Source of the DNA: Bacteroidales bacterium
GTDB lineage: Bacteria; Bacteroidota; Bacteroidia; Bacteroidales; Tenuifilaceae
DNA length: 35,817 bases
Direction: 5' to 3'
NCBI GenBank assembly: GCA_017524185.1
Contig: JAFWUG010000051.1
Span: forward strand, 1-35,817
This document shows positions 8,710 to 18,841 of the stretch, one piece after another. The translations under genes and the position numbers were made by a program. The first letter of the stretch is position 1. The number at the start of each line of letters is the position of its first letter. The notes beneath the pieces were generated by a model that worked only from the letters and a program-made list of their open reading frames with translations, made no database searches and was not told the DNA's origin.

Positions 8710-9897
8710 ATGGAGAAAGTTTCGGCCAGAATAGTTGCCCTTGAAGAGTCGCAGACCTTGGCCATGACCCAAAAAGCCCGCGAGCTGGCAGCTCAGGGCA
8801 TCGATGTTATCAGCCTTAGCGTGGGCGAGCCCGATTTCAACACGCCCGACCACATAAAAGCGGCGGCCAAAAAGGCCATTGACGACAACTACTCGTTCTA
8901 TACGCCCGTGCCTGGCTACAAGGATTTGCTCGAGGCCATTGTGGGCAAACTCAAACGCGAGAACGGGCTAACCTATGCCCCCGACCAAATTGTGGTGTCG
9001 GCGGGTGCCAAGCACAGCCTAAGCAACGTGCTAATGTGCCTGGTTGACAAAGACGACGAGGTGATTGTGCCAGCCCCCTACTGGGTGAGCTACACCGAGC
9101 TGGTGAAGCTGGCCGAGGGTCGCAACGTGATAATCGAAACCGACCTTTCGTCGGATTTTAAGATTACACCCCAGCAGCTGCAGGCCGCCATCACGCCCAA
9201 AACCCGCGTGCTGATGCTCTGCTCGCCCTCAAACCCCACTGGCAGCGTTTACACCCGCGACGAACTCCGTGCCTTGGCCGATGTGCTGGTTAAACACCCC
9301 AACATCATTGTGCTGGCCGACGAGATCTATGAGCACATAAACTTTGTGGGACGCCACGAGAGCATTGCCCAGTTCGATGAGCTGCGCGACCGCGTAGTAA
9401 TCGTCAACGGTGTGTCGAAAGGCTATGCCATGACGGGCTGGCGCATCGGTTTCACAGCCTCGGCCAAATGGATAGCCAACGCCTGCAAAAAATTGCAGGG
9501 ACAGCAAACCTCGGGCGTATGCTCCATCTCGCAAAAGGCAGCGGTTGCCGCATTCAACGGCAGCTCGAGCGAGGAGATGCGTGCCGCATTCCAACGTCGC
9601 CGCGATTTGATGCTCGAAGGTTTGGGCAAGATTGAAGGCTTCCGACTCAACGTACCTCAGGGCGCGTTCTATCTGTTTCCCGAGGTGTCGCACTTCTTTG
9701 GCAAATCGTGCAACGGCCAAAAAATAAGCAACTCCGCCGACCTGGCCATGTTCCTGCTCAACCAAGCACATGTGGCCACAGTACCCGGCTCGGCCTTCGG
9801 CCTGGAGGGCTACCTGCGCCTATCATACGCCACCGCCGACGACAAATTGCGTCAGGCCATAGACCGCATAGCAAAAGCTGTGGCCATGCTGAAGTAA
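8710..9897 (+). CDS. aspC: PLP-dependent aspartate aminotransferase (class I)
   Basis: The 395-residue class I/II aminotransferase is of the Ib aspartate aminotransferase type, which moves amino groups between aspartate and 2-oxoglutarate. Visible signatures are SLSVGEPDFNTPDHI, YTPVPGY, the CSPSNPTGSVY loop, LADEIYEHI (PLP-ring aspartate) and NGVSKGYAMTGWRIGF with K237 as the Schiff-base lysine. The C-terminal YLRLSYATADD holds the carboxylate-binding arginine. It is monocistronic: it has its own promoter and a strong terminator follows. The symbol is given by function; the branch is closer to Bacillus AspB than to E. coli AspC. Confidence 0.88.
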   Translation: MEKVSARIVALEESQTLAMTQKARELAAQGIDVISLSVGEPDFNTPDHIKAAAKKAIDDNYSFYTPVPGYKDLLEAIVGKLKRENGLTYAPDQIVVSAGAKHSLSNVLMCLVDKDDEVIVPAPYWVSYTELVKLAEGRNVIIETDLSSDFKITPQQLQAAITPKTRVLMLCSPSNPTGSVYTRDELRALADVLVKHPNIIVLADEIYEHINFVGRHESIAQFDELRDRVVIVNGVSKGYAMTGWRIGFTASAKWIANACKKLQGQQTSGVCSISQKAAVAAFNGSSSEEMRAAFQRRRDLMLEGLGKIEGFRLNVPQGAFYLFPEVSHFFGKSCNGQKISNSADLAMFLLNQAHVATVPGSAFGLEGYLRLSYATADDKLRQAIDRIAKAVAMLK

Positions 9898-9920
9898 GGT
9901 TTAGGCTCATAAATTCACAC

Positions 9921-9955
9921 AAAAAACCCCGAAGCATAACAACTTCGGGGTTTTT
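9921..9955. terminator. Bidirectional rho-independent terminator
   Basis: A 13-bp stem (AAAAACCCCGAAG paired with CTTCGGGGTTTTT) has an 8-nt loop. It has A and T runs on both sides, so it serves both the aminotransferase and the convergent S9 peptidase. Confidence 0.88.
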
Positions 9956-9978
9956 GATTTGTTAGTGCAACGGTTTTA

Positions 9979-12270
9979 CTACTTGCCGAACTGCTGAGCC
10001 AAGAAACCGAGCATGCAGCGGTAGAGCTCGAGTTTGTTCTCCTCACGGTAGAAGCCGTGGCCCTCGTTGTATTTCACCATGTAGGGAACACTGAAGCCCT
10101 TAGCACGCAGTGCCGCCACAATTTGATCGCTCTCGTCGATATTAACGCGGGGGTCGTTGGCACCCTGCACCACAAAGAGCGGCTTTGTGATTTTGTCGAT
10201 TTGATACACCGGCGACACCTCGCGAGCGATGACAGCCTCCTCAGGGTTGTCGAGGTCGTACCAAATGGCCTTCACCATTTCGAGGTAGGGCTTCCAGTAT
10301 TCGGGCATGGTGTTCATGAAGGTGAATATATTCGAAACGCCCACGTAGTCGATACCACAGCAATAGAGGTCGGGGGTTTTCACCAGGCCCATCAGGGTGG
10401 CATAGCCGCCATGGCTGCCGCCGTAGATGGCTATTTTGCTCGGATCGACCCAGCCCTGCTCAATCACGTAGCGCACACCGTCCTCCACATCGTCCATCAC
10501 CTTGCGACCAATCTGCTTGAAACCCGAACGCATGAACTCCTTACCGTAGCCGCCCGATATGCGGAAGTTCACCTGTAGTGTAGCATAGCCACGGCTTGCA
10601 AACAGCTGAGTTTCAGGATTGAACCCCCAACTATCGCGTATTCCCTGCGGACCACCATGGGGATTAACCACCATGGGCACCTTTTTGCCCTCGATGGCTG
10701 CCTTGGGCAGGGTGATATAGCCATGAATGGTGAGGCCATCGCGGCTCTTGAAGCTGATGGGACGCATCTCGGCCATGTCGTCCTCGCGGAGCTGGGGCAT
10801 AAGCTCGTAGAGCATCTTGAACTTCTGCGTTTGCGTGTCGAACTCGTAGTAGGCACCATAGAAACGGTCGCTCTGAACCAACATGAGCAACTTATTCTCG
10901 TCGTCATCGTGTCCAACTATGTTAAATTCCTTGTCGCCGAACTGCTGCTGCATGAGCTCGTGCCAGCGCTTGTAGGTATCGCTCACGGGCACAATGGTGT
11001 AGCGGTCACCCTCGTAGGAGTAGTAGTCGAGCTCGTAGCCGCGCTTCTTGGAGAGGCTCAGACCCGACGCATCGTAGTCGGGGTGGCTGAACACCTCGCG
11101 TATGATACGATTCTTCTGTAAATCGTAGAGGGCTAAGCGCGATTTGTCGCTATTGATGTTCGTGTAAATATAGGCCTCGTTGGGATTGCTGGAGGCGTAG
11201 TTGAACGCAACTATGCCAAAATTCTCATTTTTAATCTGGTCCACCTCCACTATCTTATTAAACTGCCCGGTGCTCAAGTCTTTATAGTAAATCTCAAGCA
11301 TCACGCCGTTGCGCAGTTTGCCATAGGCACGCAATTGACCCGTGCGGTCGAACTCGTAGCCCATTATGGGTGTTTCGAGGTCGGTGTTCTCGAAGAGCTG
11401 TTCGAGCTCGCCCGTAACCACGTTGAGCTTGTAGGGCTCAAACACCTGCGGGTTGTTGCGGTTCATGCTCACAATGATGTAATCTTTCTGCTCACGGAGC
11501 AAGCTCTCGATGCTGGCCTTTACGCCCTCGAACGGTGTGAGGTCGCGCTGGTCGGTGCCGTCGATGTTAACGGCGTAGATGTGATAGTTCTCGTTGCCGC
11601 CTTGGTCCATCATATAGACTAAGCGTTCGTTGTTGATCCAGCCGTAGCCCTTTATTGGCTCGTTCTTCTCCTCAACGGCGAGCTTAACCTCGTCGGTTTG
11701 GGTGTTCTTCACGTACACGTGGCGCTTACCATCGGCGGCCTTTTCCAGGTACGACAGGTGCTTGCCATCGGGCGAGAGCTGAAAGCTCGACGATTTGGGC
11801 CTTGCAAAGTAGTCGGCCACCTTGTACTTGTAGTTCGACTCGGGATCGATGGCGGCCAAGGCAGCCAATTCCTTGTCGGTCGACACCAGCTTGGGGTTGC
11901 CGGGCAGCGGCTTCTCGTAGCGGCTGAGGGTGAGCGGATACTCCTGCCCGCCCATGACAATGCTACCCTCGATGCTTTGCTCGGCGAGCTTACCTTTATA
12001 GGTTAGCTGAGCGGCCTGGCTCTGCAGGCTAAGCTGGTCGCCCTCGAGGGTTACCGCATCGCAGGGGATGCCCATAGCGCCTTGCGCTGGCAGGTCGAAC
12101 GTGGCGGTGTATCCGCCATCGGCCGGGGCGATGTGGAAAACTAGTTCGAGCGCCTGCCCCTCCAGCTGGAGTTCGCCGCGCCAATCGCCCTCAGGGCCTT
12201 TGCTCTTTGAGCAGCCAGCCAATCCCGCCGATAGCACGGCGATGGCCAGCATTGTGCTTGTTTTACGCAT
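9979..12270 (-). CDS. S9-family prolyl-oligopeptidase-like lipoprotein peptidase
   Basis: The 763-residue protein starts with a lipoprotein signal (lipobox LAGC, modified C20). A beta-sandwich region follows at about 27-115, then a beta-propeller-type region at about 145-500, and a C-terminal alpha/beta hydrolase domain. The catalytic residues are visible: S619 in YGGSHGGYA, aspartate in VQGANDPRVN and histidine in NEGHGFY. S9 peptidases cleave short peptides, often after proline; substrate specificity here is unknown. The lipoprotein signal places it in the periplasm or on the surface. The extra N-terminal beta domain is unusual for the minimal S9 layout. Confidence 0.88.
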   Translation of the reverse strand: MRKTSTMLAIAVLSAGLAGCSKSKGPEGDWRGELQLEGQALELVFHIAPADGGYTATFDLPAQGAMGIPCDAVTLEGDQLSLQSQAAQLTYKGKLAEQSIEGSIVMGGQEYPLTLSRYEKPLPGNPKLVSTDKELAALAAIDPESNYKYKVADYFARPKSSSFQLSPDGKHLSYLEKAADGKRHVYVKNTQTDEVKLAVEEKNEPIKGYGWINNERLVYMMDQGGNENYHIYAVNIDGTDQRDLTPFEGVKASIESLLREQKDYIIVSMNRNNPQVFEPYKLNVVTGELEQLFENTDLETPIMGYEFDRTGQLRAYGKLRNGVMLEIYYKDLSTGQFNKIVEVDQIKNENFGIVAFNYASSNPNEAYIYTNINSDKSRLALYDLQKNRIIREVFSHPDYDASGLSLSKKRGYELDYYSYEGDRYTIVPVSDTYKRWHELMQQQFGDKEFNIVGHDDDENKLLMLVQSDRFYGAYYEFDTQTQKFKMLYELMPQLREDDMAEMRPISFKSRDGLTIHGYITLPKAAIEGKKVPMVVNPHGGPQGIRDSWGFNPETQLFASRGYATLQVNFRISGGYGKEFMRSGFKQIGRKVMDDVEDGVRYVIEQGWVDPSKIAIYGGSHGGYATLMGLVKTPDLYCCGIDYVGVSNIFTFMNTMPEYWKPYLEMVKAIWYDLDNPEEAVIAREVSPVYQIDKITKPLFVVQGANDPRVNIDESDQIVAALRAKGFSVPYMVKYNEGHGFYREENKLELYRCMLGFLAQQFGK

Positions 12271-12301
12271 GATGATATATTTTTTGGGGGTTATATTGAC
12301 A

Positions 12302-12311
12302 CAAAAAGATA
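12302..12311 (-). promoter_or_regulatory. Possible -7 box of the S9 peptidase gene
   Basis: The minus strand reads TATCTTTTTG about 30 nt upstream of the start. It resembles the -7 consensus but is imperfect, and no clear -33 box is seen. Confidence 0.35.
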
Positions 12312-12369
12312 CCAGCTCGCTCTACCAATCTTTTGATTCCGAAAGTAAAACGAGGCATAGATATAGACC

Positions 12370-12840
12370 CTATAAAATGGGCAGTTTGTGGGTAAGTTTG
12401 GTTTCCGACATCACAAACACGGTGTGAAGTTGCTGTATGCGCAGCTGCGAAAACTTCTCCACCACCAGCTTGTGGTAGGCGTCCATGTCGCGACACTGCA
12501 CCTTTAGCAGATAGTCCCACGAACCAGAAACATAGTAGCACTCCATCACCTCGGGTATTTGAGCCACATCGCGCCCAAAACGGTCAATCACATCGCGCGA
12601 ATGGCTCTCGAGCGTAACCATGGCATAAGCCGTAAGGCTACAGCCTACCATTGCCGCATCGAGCAGAGTTATATGCCCCTTAATGAAACCATTACGCTCC
12701 AGTTTCTTAATACGCTCGTGAATGGGAGTGGTACTCAGATTGAGCCGCTCCGATAGTTCCCTAATGGTGATACGGCTGTTGTCCTGCAGTATATCAAGCA
12801 ACTGACGGTCAATATCATCTATGTTTTTCATGACGCTCAT
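12370..12840 (-). CDS. Lrp/AsnC-family transcriptional regulator
   Basis: The 156-residue protein has the Lrp/AsnC layout. An N-terminal winged helix-turn-helix at about residues 6-58 contains DRQLLDILQDNSRITIRELS and STTPIHERIKKLERNGFI. A C-terminal RAM ligand-binding domain contains VMECYYVSGSWDYLLKVQC. Such regulators sense amino acids and form octamers. A second ATG three codons in (12831) is an equally possible start. It is divergent from the YgjV-like gene, whose promoter it might control, and convergent with nothing. The target is not shown by the sequence. Confidence 0.9.
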   Translation of the reverse strand: MSVMKNIDDIDRQLLDILQDNSRITIRELSERLNLSTTPIHERIKKLERNGFIKGHITLLDAAMVGCSLTAYAMVTLESHSRDVIDRFGRDVAQIPEVMECYYVSGSWDYLLKVQCRDMDAYHKLVVEKFSQLRIQQLHTVFVMSETKLTHKLPIL

Positions 12841-12896
12841 TCAATTGCGCAAGTTATGAAATAATCCCAAAAAACGATACCAAAACAGCCATTTTT

Positions 12897-12927
12897 TTTG
12901 TTGATATACACAAAAACATTACCTTTG
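12897..12927 (+). promoter_or_regulatory. Promoter of the YgjV-like gene
   Basis: TTTG at 12897-12900 is followed by a 19-nt spacer and TACCTTTG at 12920-12927. This is a textbook Bacteroidota promoter, 26 bases upstream of the ATG. Confidence 0.85.
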
Positions 12928-12953
12928 TAACATCATCCAGCAAACAAACCGTA

Positions 12954-13586
12954 ATGACTCCTACCCTAATCGAATGGATTGGCTACTGCGCCTCGGCAAT
13001 TGTGGCCATTTCGATGTTTCTAACCAGCATTGTGCGTCTGCGCTGGGTGAACCTAGTGGGCGCAGCGCTATTCGCATTCTACGGCATGATGATTGACTCG
13101 TGGCCAGTGGCCCTGCTCAACGCCGTGATTGTTTGCACCGATGTGTACTACCTGCTGCGAATCTACACGCATGTGGATGCCTTTGAGATGCTCGAGGTGC
13201 AGCAGAGCAACCCCTACATACTGCGATTTTTGGCCTACTACAAAAACGACATCGAGCATCACAACCCCGGTTTCGCGCTGCAACCATCGTCGGATATATA
13301 CACCTACATGGTGCTACGCAACATGGTGATGGTGGGCGTTTTTATTGCCCGTCCGGTGGACAAACATAGCATCGATGTGCTGCTCGACTACGTTACGCCC
13401 GACTATCGCGATTTCAAAAACGGACGGTTCGTGTATATGTGGGTAGCCAACAAATACAAACAGCTGGGCTATACCCACATTGTGGCCACTTCGCCAAATC
13501 CATATCACACCCAATACCTACGCAACATGGGATTTGAGGTGCTTCCAAGCGGCCAACTAAGCGTCGAAATGACGACACTAATATAG
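12954..13586 (+). CDS. YgjV-like inner membrane protein with C-terminal GNAT-like domain
   Basis: The 210-residue protein has three predicted transmembrane helices in residues 5-72 (IGYCASAIVAISMFLTSIV, WVNLVGAALFAFYGMMI, WPVALLNAVIVCTDVYYLL). This matches the YgjV-type membrane module. The soluble C-terminal half (about 80-210) contains LGYTHIVATSPNPYHTQYLRNMGFE, resembling the last part of a GNAT acetyltransferase fold. The fusion is seen in Bacteroidota homologues as far as I recall. The function is unknown. It is transcribed from its own strong promoter, divergently from the Lrp-type regulator. Confidence 0.7.
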   Translation: MTPTLIEWIGYCASAIVAISMFLTSIVRLRWVNLVGAALFAFYGMMIDSWPVALLNAVIVCTDVYYLLRIYTHVDAFEMLEVQQSNPYILRFLAYYKNDIEHHNPGFALQPSSDIYTYMVLRNMVMVGVFIARPVDKHSIDVLLDYVTPDYRDFKNGRFVYMWVANKYKQLGYTHIVATSPNPYHTQYLRNMGFEVLPSGQLSVEMTTLI

Positions 13587-13618
13587 CCACCACATATTTC
13601 TGCCTCACCCTCTCCATA

Positions 13619-13658
13619 TTGATGCGCAAAAAACGCACATCAACATAGCCTTTTTTTT
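13619..13658 (+). terminator. Possible hairpin terminator
   Basis: An imperfect hairpin (TTGATGCGC at 13619-13627 with GCACATCAA at 13635-13643, one mismatch) is followed seven bases later by eight T residues. The gap before the T run makes it uncertain. Confidence 0.35.
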
Positions 13659-13659
13659 G

Positions 13660-13667
13660 TACCTTTG
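13660..13667 (+). promoter_or_regulatory. -7 box of the secA operon
   Basis: TACCTTTG lies 32 bases upstream of the secA ATG. No TTTG is seen at the expected -33 distance, though an 8-T run directly precedes the box. Confidence 0.65.
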
Positions 13668-13699
13668 CACCGAAATTTCAAAAAAACATACAAAGCCCA

Positions 13700-16600
13700 A
13701 TGGGACTAGTAAACAACCTTATAGCCGCCCTGTTCGGCACCAAGGCCAGCCGCGACATGAAGGAGCTGCTGCCCATACTCGACAAAATCAAGTCGGCATA
13801 CCCACAATACACCACCCTCAGCCACGATGAACTGCGCCAACGGGTTGATGGGCTTAAAGCCCAAATACGCGCCTACACCGCCGACGACGAGCAACGCCTG
13901 GCCCACCTCAAAGAGCAGATGGAAGCCGACGGCGTGAGCTACGACGATAAGGAGAAATTCGCCTCTGAGGCCGAAAAACTGGCCAAACACATCGACGCAC
14001 GCACCGAAGAAGTGCTGAACCAGGTGCTGCCCGATGCTTTCGCTATAATGAAGGAAACCGCCCGCCGATTCACCGAGAACAGCACCATTAGCGTTACGGC
14101 AACCGAGTTCGACCGCGAACTGGCTGTTACCAAAGACTTTGTGAGCATAGAGGGCGACCAGGCCATCTACCAAAACCGCTGGATGGCCGGCGGCAACCAA
14201 ATAACCTGGGACATGGTGCACTACGACGTGCAGCTCATTGGCGGCATCGTGCTACACCAGGGCAAAATATCGGAGATGGCCACCGGCGAGGGCAAAACCC
14301 TTGTGGCCACGCTGCCCGTGTTCCTCAACGCCCTGGCTGGCAAGGGTGTACACGTGGTTACGGTGAACGACTACCTGGCCAAGCGCGACTCGGAATGGAT
14401 GGGCCCCGTGTTCATGTTCCACGGCCTATCGGTCGATTGCATCGACAAGCACCAGCCCAACTCCGATGCCCGCCGCCGCGCCTACAACGCCGACATTACC
14501 TACGGCACCAACAACGAATACGGCTTCGACTACCTGCGCGACAACATGGTGGGCTCGCCCGAAGAGCTGGTACAGCGCAAGCTGCACTTCGCCATTGTGG
14601 ACGAGGTGGACTCGGTGCTGATCGACGATGCCCGTACACCGCTCATCATCTCAGGCCCCATACCACGCGGCGACATACAGATGTTCGACGAGTATAAGCC
14701 CAAGGTAGAAAAACTCGTAAACGCCCAACGTGCGCTGGTTACACAGTTGCTCACCGATGCCCGCAAACTCATATCCGAAGGCAAAAACGAGGAGGGCGGC
14801 AAGCTGCTACTCCGCGCACACAAAGGTATGCCCAAATACAAACCGCTCATCAAATACCTGAGCGAACAGGGCAACAAGGCGCTCCTGCTCAAAACCGAGA
14901 ACTTCTACATGCAGGAGAACAACAAGAACATGCACATCGTTACCGACGACCTGTTCTTTGTGATTGAGGAGAAGCAGAACTCGGTGGAGCTCACCGACAA
15001 GGGCATCGACCTGATCACCAGCTCGGCCGAAGACCCCCGCTTCTTCATTCTGCCCGACATTGGCAGCGAGATTGCCGAAATAGACCGCATGGAGATCGAC
15101 AACAGCGAGAAGCTCAGCCGCAAGGACGACCTAATTCGCGAGTTTGCCATCAAATCGGAGCGCGTTCACACCGTGCACCAGCTGCTCAAGGCCTACGCCA
15201 TGTTTGAGCGCGACGTGGAGTACGTGGTGATGGACAACAAGGTGAAGATAGTGGACGAGCAAACAGGACGTATTCTCGAAGGCCGCCGCTACTCCGACGG
15301 CCTGCACCAAGCCATCGAGGCCAAGGAACGCGTTAAGGTTGAGGCCGCCACGCAAACATTCGCCACCATCACGCTGCAGAACTACTTCCGCATGTACCAC
15401 AAGCTTTCGGGCATGACCGGTACGGCCGAAACCGAAGCGGGCGAGTTTTGGAACATCTACAAACTCGACGTTGTGGTGATTCCCACCAACAAAACGGTGG
15501 TGCGCCACGACATGGACGACATCGTCTATAAAACCAAGCGCGAGAAATACAACGCCGTGATTGACGAGATTGTACGCCTCACCAAGGAGAACCGCCCCGT
15601 ACTGGTGGGTACAACCTCGGTTGACGTGTCGGAGCTGCTGAGCAAGATGCTCACCCTGCGCGGCATAAAGCACAATGTGCTCAACGCCAAGCAGCACCAG
15701 CGCGAGGCCGAGATTGTAGCCGAGGCCGGACAGCCCAAAACCGTTACCATTGCCACCAACATGGCCGGCCGTGGTACCGACATCAAACTAACGCCCGAAA
15801 CCCGCGAGGCGGGCGGCTTGGCCATCATAGGCACCGAACGCCACGAGAGCCGCCGCGTGGACCGTCAGCTGCGCGGACGTTCGGGCCGTCAGGGCGACCC
15901 CGGCACATCGCAGTTCTACGTATCGCTCGAGGACAACCTGATGCGCCTCTTCGCCTCGGATCGCATCATCAACGTGATGGACAAACTCGGACTGAAGGAC
16001 GGCGAAACCATACAGCACTCAATGGTTACACGCTCCATAGAGCGCGCCCAGAAAAAGGTGGAGGAGAACAACTTCGGCATACGCAAACGCCTGCTCGAAT
16101 ACGACGACGTGATGAACTGGCAGCGCGAGGCCATCTACACCCGCCGCCGCCACGCCGTGCACGGCGAAGCCCTCGACATCGACATCGCCAACATGTTCTA
16201 CGCCGTGTGCCACCGCATGGTAAATGAACTGGGCCGTGGCGATTACGAGGGGCTCGGCCTCGAAGCCATTAAACTATTCTCAATAGAGCTCCCCTTCACG
16301 CAGTCGGAATACGAGAGCATGAAATCCGACCAGATGACCGATGCGCTCTACCGTGCCGCCCTGGAGGCCTACAACCGCAAGGCCGACACCATTGCCAAGC
16401 AGCTGTTCCCCTCTATTAAAGAGGTATATACCCATCAAGGGCATGTCTATAAAACCATAGAGGTGCCCATTTCCGACGGACAGCATCAAATGCTCATCAT
16501 CTCAAACATCCAAAAGGCATTCGAGACGGGCGGACGCGACATCAACCGCTCCATTGCAAAGGCCGTGATTCTGGGCGTTATCGACGAGCATTGGAAAGAG

Positions 16601-16990
16601 CACCTACGCGAGATGGACGAGCTGAAGCAGAACGTGCAGAACGCCACCTACGAACAGAAAGACCCGCTGCTCATCTACAAGCTCGAGTCGAGCGGACTGT
16701 TTGAGACCATGGTCGATACAATCAACCGCGAGATTGTGTCGATACTGGCCAAGGCCTACTTCGACCCCGCGCTGGCCGAACGCGTACACGAAGCACGTCA
16801 GCAACGCCAACGCACCGACATGAGCGGCTACCAAACCAGCCGCACCGACAACACACAGCCCAACGCACCGCAGCAACAGCGCAGCAACGCGCCCGCCGTG
16901 GCTCAAATAAGGGCTGGCCGCAACGACCCATGCCCCTGCGGTAGCGGCAAAAAATACAAAAACTGCTGCATGGGCAAAGATTTATTCTAA
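13700..16990 (+). CDS. secA: Preprotein translocase ATPase SecA
   Basis: The 1,096-residue SecA is the motor that drives unfolded precursor proteins through SecYEG. Walker A is ATGEGKT at 194-200 (K199). The DEAD-type Walker B is in [21 protein letters not shown]. The second helicase domain is shown by [12 protein letters not shown] and [21 protein letters not shown] (read in two parts). The C-terminus carries the SecB/phospholipid zinc motif, with cysteines 1078, 1080, 1089 and 1090. It is about 200 residues longer than E. coli SecA because of insertions, including near residues 330-420, as is usual in Bacteroidota. It is first in a run with argS, ffh and folD. Confidence 0.97.
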   Translation: MGLVNNLIAALFGTKASRDMKELLPILDKIKSAYPQYTTLSHDELRQRVDGLKAQIRAYTADDEQRLAHLKEQMEADGVSYDDKEKFASEAEKLAKHIDARTEEVLNQVLPDAFAIMKETARRFTENSTISVTATEFDRELAVTKDFVSIEGDQAIYQNRWMAGGNQITWDMVHYDVQLIGGIVLHQGKISEMATGEGKTLVATLPVFLNALAGKGVHVVTVNDYLAKRDSEWMGPVFMFHGLSVDCIDKHQPNSDARRRAYNADITYGTNNEYGFDYLRDNMVGSPEELVQRKLHFAIVDEVDSVLIDDARTPLIISGPIPRGDIQMFDEYKPKVEKLVNAQRALVTQLLTDARKLISEGKNEEGGKLLLRAHKGMPKYKPLIKYLSEQGNKALLLKTENFYMQENNKNMHIVTDDLFFVIEEKQNSVELTDKGIDLITSSAEDPRFFILPDIGSEIAEIDRMEIDNSEKLSRKDDLIREFAIKSERVHTVHQLLKAYAMFERDVEYVVMDNKVKIVDEQTGRILEGRRYSDGLHQAIEAKERVKVEAATQTFATITLQNYFRMYHKLSGMTGTAETEAGEFWNIYKLDVVVIPTNKTVVRHDMDDIVYKTKREKYNAVIDEIVRLTKENRPVLVGTTSVDVSELLSKMLTLRGIKHNVLNAKQHQREAEIVAEAGQPKTVTIATNMAGRGTDIKLTPETREAGGLAIIGTERHESRRVDRQLRGRSGRQGDPGTSQFYVSLEDNLMRLFASDRIINVMDKLGLKDGETIQHSMVTRSIERAQKKVEENNFGIRKRLLEYDDVMNWQREAIYTRRRHAVHGEALDIDIANMFYAVCHRMVNELGRGDYEGLGLEAIKLFSIELPFTQSEYESMKSDQMTDALYRAALEAYNRKADTIAKQLFPSIKEVYTHQGHVYKTIEVPISDGQHQMLIISNIQKAFETGGRDINRSIAKAVILGVIDEHWKEHLREMDELKQNVQNATYEQKDPLLIYKLESSGLFETMVDTINREIVSILAKAYFDPALAERVHEARQQRQRTDMSGYQTSRTDNTQPNAPQQQRSNAPAVAQIRAGRNDPCPCGSGKKYKNCCMGKDLF

Positions 16991-17018
16991 ACCAAACGCG
17001 CAACACCAATAGATATAA

Positions 17019-18812
17019 ATGTCCACCGAGCAATTCCTACAGCAAGCCATAGCCACCACCGTGGCTGCGCTTTACGGCCAGCAGGCCGCCGAAAGTCCGC
17101 TACAGATACAAACCACCCGCAAGGAGTTCAAGGGCGACTACACCCTTGTTGCATTCCCGCTGCTACGCGCCTCGCGCAAAGGACCAGAGCAAACCTGCAC
17201 CGAAATTGGCGAGCATCTAACCGCCAACTGCCCACAGGTGGCCGAGTTCAACGTGGTTAAGGGCTTTCTGAACATCACCCTTGCTCCATCGTATTGGGCT
17301 AACGTGCTAACCGAAATGGCCACCACGCCCAACTACGGATTCGTAGAACCACAGCCCAACGATGCGCCCACCGTTATTGAATTTTCGTCGCCCAACACCA
17401 ACAAACCCCTGCACTTGGGGCACATACGCAACAACCTGCTGGGCGAATCAATATCGCGCATCACCGAGAAGAGCGGCAAACGCGTAATCCGCGTCAATTT
17501 GGTGAACGACCGTGGCATACACATCTGCAAATCGATGGTGGCATGGCAGCGCTATGGCAACGGCGAAACGCCCCAATCGACTGGCAAAAAGGGCGACCAT
17601 CTGGTGGGCGACTACTATGTGAAGTTCGACCAGCACTATAAAGCTGAAATTCAAGAGCTTATATCGCAGGGCAAAACCGAAGACGAAGCCAAGGCTCAAG
17701 CCCCGATAATGCTCGAAGCGCAGGAAACGCTCCGCCGCTGGGAGGCCAAAGACGCTGCCACCATCGACCTGTGGCGCACCATGAACGGCTGGGTGCTCGA
17801 CGGATTCGATGCCACCTACCGCGCCATGGACATCAAATTCGACAAAACCTACTTCGAGTCGAACACCTACCTGCTGGGGAAAAGCGTTGTACAACAAGGA
17901 CTTGCCGATGGCGTATTCTACCGCCGCGACGATGGCTCGGTGTGGATCGACCTCACCAGCGAGGGCCTCGATGAGAAGTTGCTGCTCCGCGCCGATGGCA
18001 CTTCGGTTTACATGACCCAAGACATTGGCACAGCCATAGAACGCCAACGCGAACTGCAATTCGCACACCATATATATGTGGTGGGCAACGAGCAGGAATA
18101 CCACTTCCAAGTGCTAAAACTGGTGATGAAACGCTTAGGCTACGCCTGGAGCGACCAGCTCTACCACCTCTCCTACGGCATGGTGAATCTGCCCGAGGGC
18201 AAAATGAAATCGCGCGAGGGCACAGTAGTCGATGCCGACGACCTGATTGAGGAGATGGTATCAACCGCCGCCCAAATGGCGCAAGAGCTGGGCAAAGCCA
18301 ACACCCAAGACCCCGAGACCACCGCGCACATAAGCCGCATGGTGGGCATGGGTGCGCTCAAATACTTCATACTGAAGGTGAACCCCAAGAGCGGCATGAC
18401 CTTCAACCCCAAAGAGAGCATCGACTTTAACGGCAACACAGGGCCTTTCATCCAGTACACCCATGCCCGCATCTGCTCGGTGCTCGAACGCGCCCACGCG
18501 CAGGGACTGCACACCAACAGCCAGCTGCCCGAGCATTGCCCCATTGCCGACAAGGAGTTGGAGCTGATACAGCTGTTACACCGCTTCCCCGAAACCGTAC
18601 AGCAATCGGCACAAACCCACAACCCGGCCTTGGTGGCCAACTACGCCTACGACCTGGCCAATGAGTACAACCAATTCTACCACGACCACAGCATACTCAA
18701 AGAGACCAACGCCAGCATACAGCAATTGCGACTCGTGCTGTCGGAGCAGGTGGGGCTGGTTATACGCCGCGCACTATGGTTGCTGGGAATCGAAGCACCC
18801 GAAAAAATGTAA
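17019..18812 (+). CDS. argS: Arginyl-tRNA synthetase
   Basis: This 597-residue class Ia synthetase charges tRNA-Arg. The N-terminal Add-1 tRNA-binding domain occupies about residues 1-115. The HIGH signature reads HLGH in SPNTNKPLHLGHIRNN near 126-141. The KMSKS-equivalent loop is GKMKSREGTVV near residue 393, and the C-terminal DALR anticodon-binding domain follows (YAYDLANEYNQFYHDHSIL). The substituted KMSKS loop is common among ArgS proteins. It begins 28 bp after secA and ends 29 bp before ffh, in keeping with cotranscription. Confidence 0.96.
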   Translation: MSTEQFLQQAIATTVAALYGQQAAESPLQIQTTRKEFKGDYTLVAFPLLRASRKGPEQTCTEIGEHLTANCPQVAEFNVVKGFLNITLAPSYWANVLTEMATTPNYGFVEPQPNDAPTVIEFSSPNTNKPLHLGHIRNNLLGESISRITEKSGKRVIRVNLVNDRGIHICKSMVAWQRYGNGETPQSTGKKGDHLVGDYYVKFDQHYKAEIQELISQGKTEDEAKAQAPIMLEAQETLRRWEAKDAATIDLWRTMNGWVLDGFDATYRAMDIKFDKTYFESNTYLLGKSVVQQGLADGVFYRRDDGSVWIDLTSEGLDEKLLLRADGTSVYMTQDIGTAIERQRELQFAHHIYVVGNEQEYHFQVLKLVMKRLGYAWSDQLYHLSYGMVNLPEGKMKSREGTVVDADDLIEEMVSTAAQMAQELGKANTQDPETTAHISRMVGMGALKYFILKVNPKSGMTFNPKESIDFNGNTGPFIQYTHARICSVLERAHAQGLHTNSQLPEHCPIADKELELIQLLHRFPETVQQSAQTHNPALVANYAYDLANEYNQFYHDHSILKETNASIQQLRLVLSEQVGLVIRRALWLLGIEAPEKM

Positions 18813-18841
18813 TTCATACACTATAAACACCTATACCACAG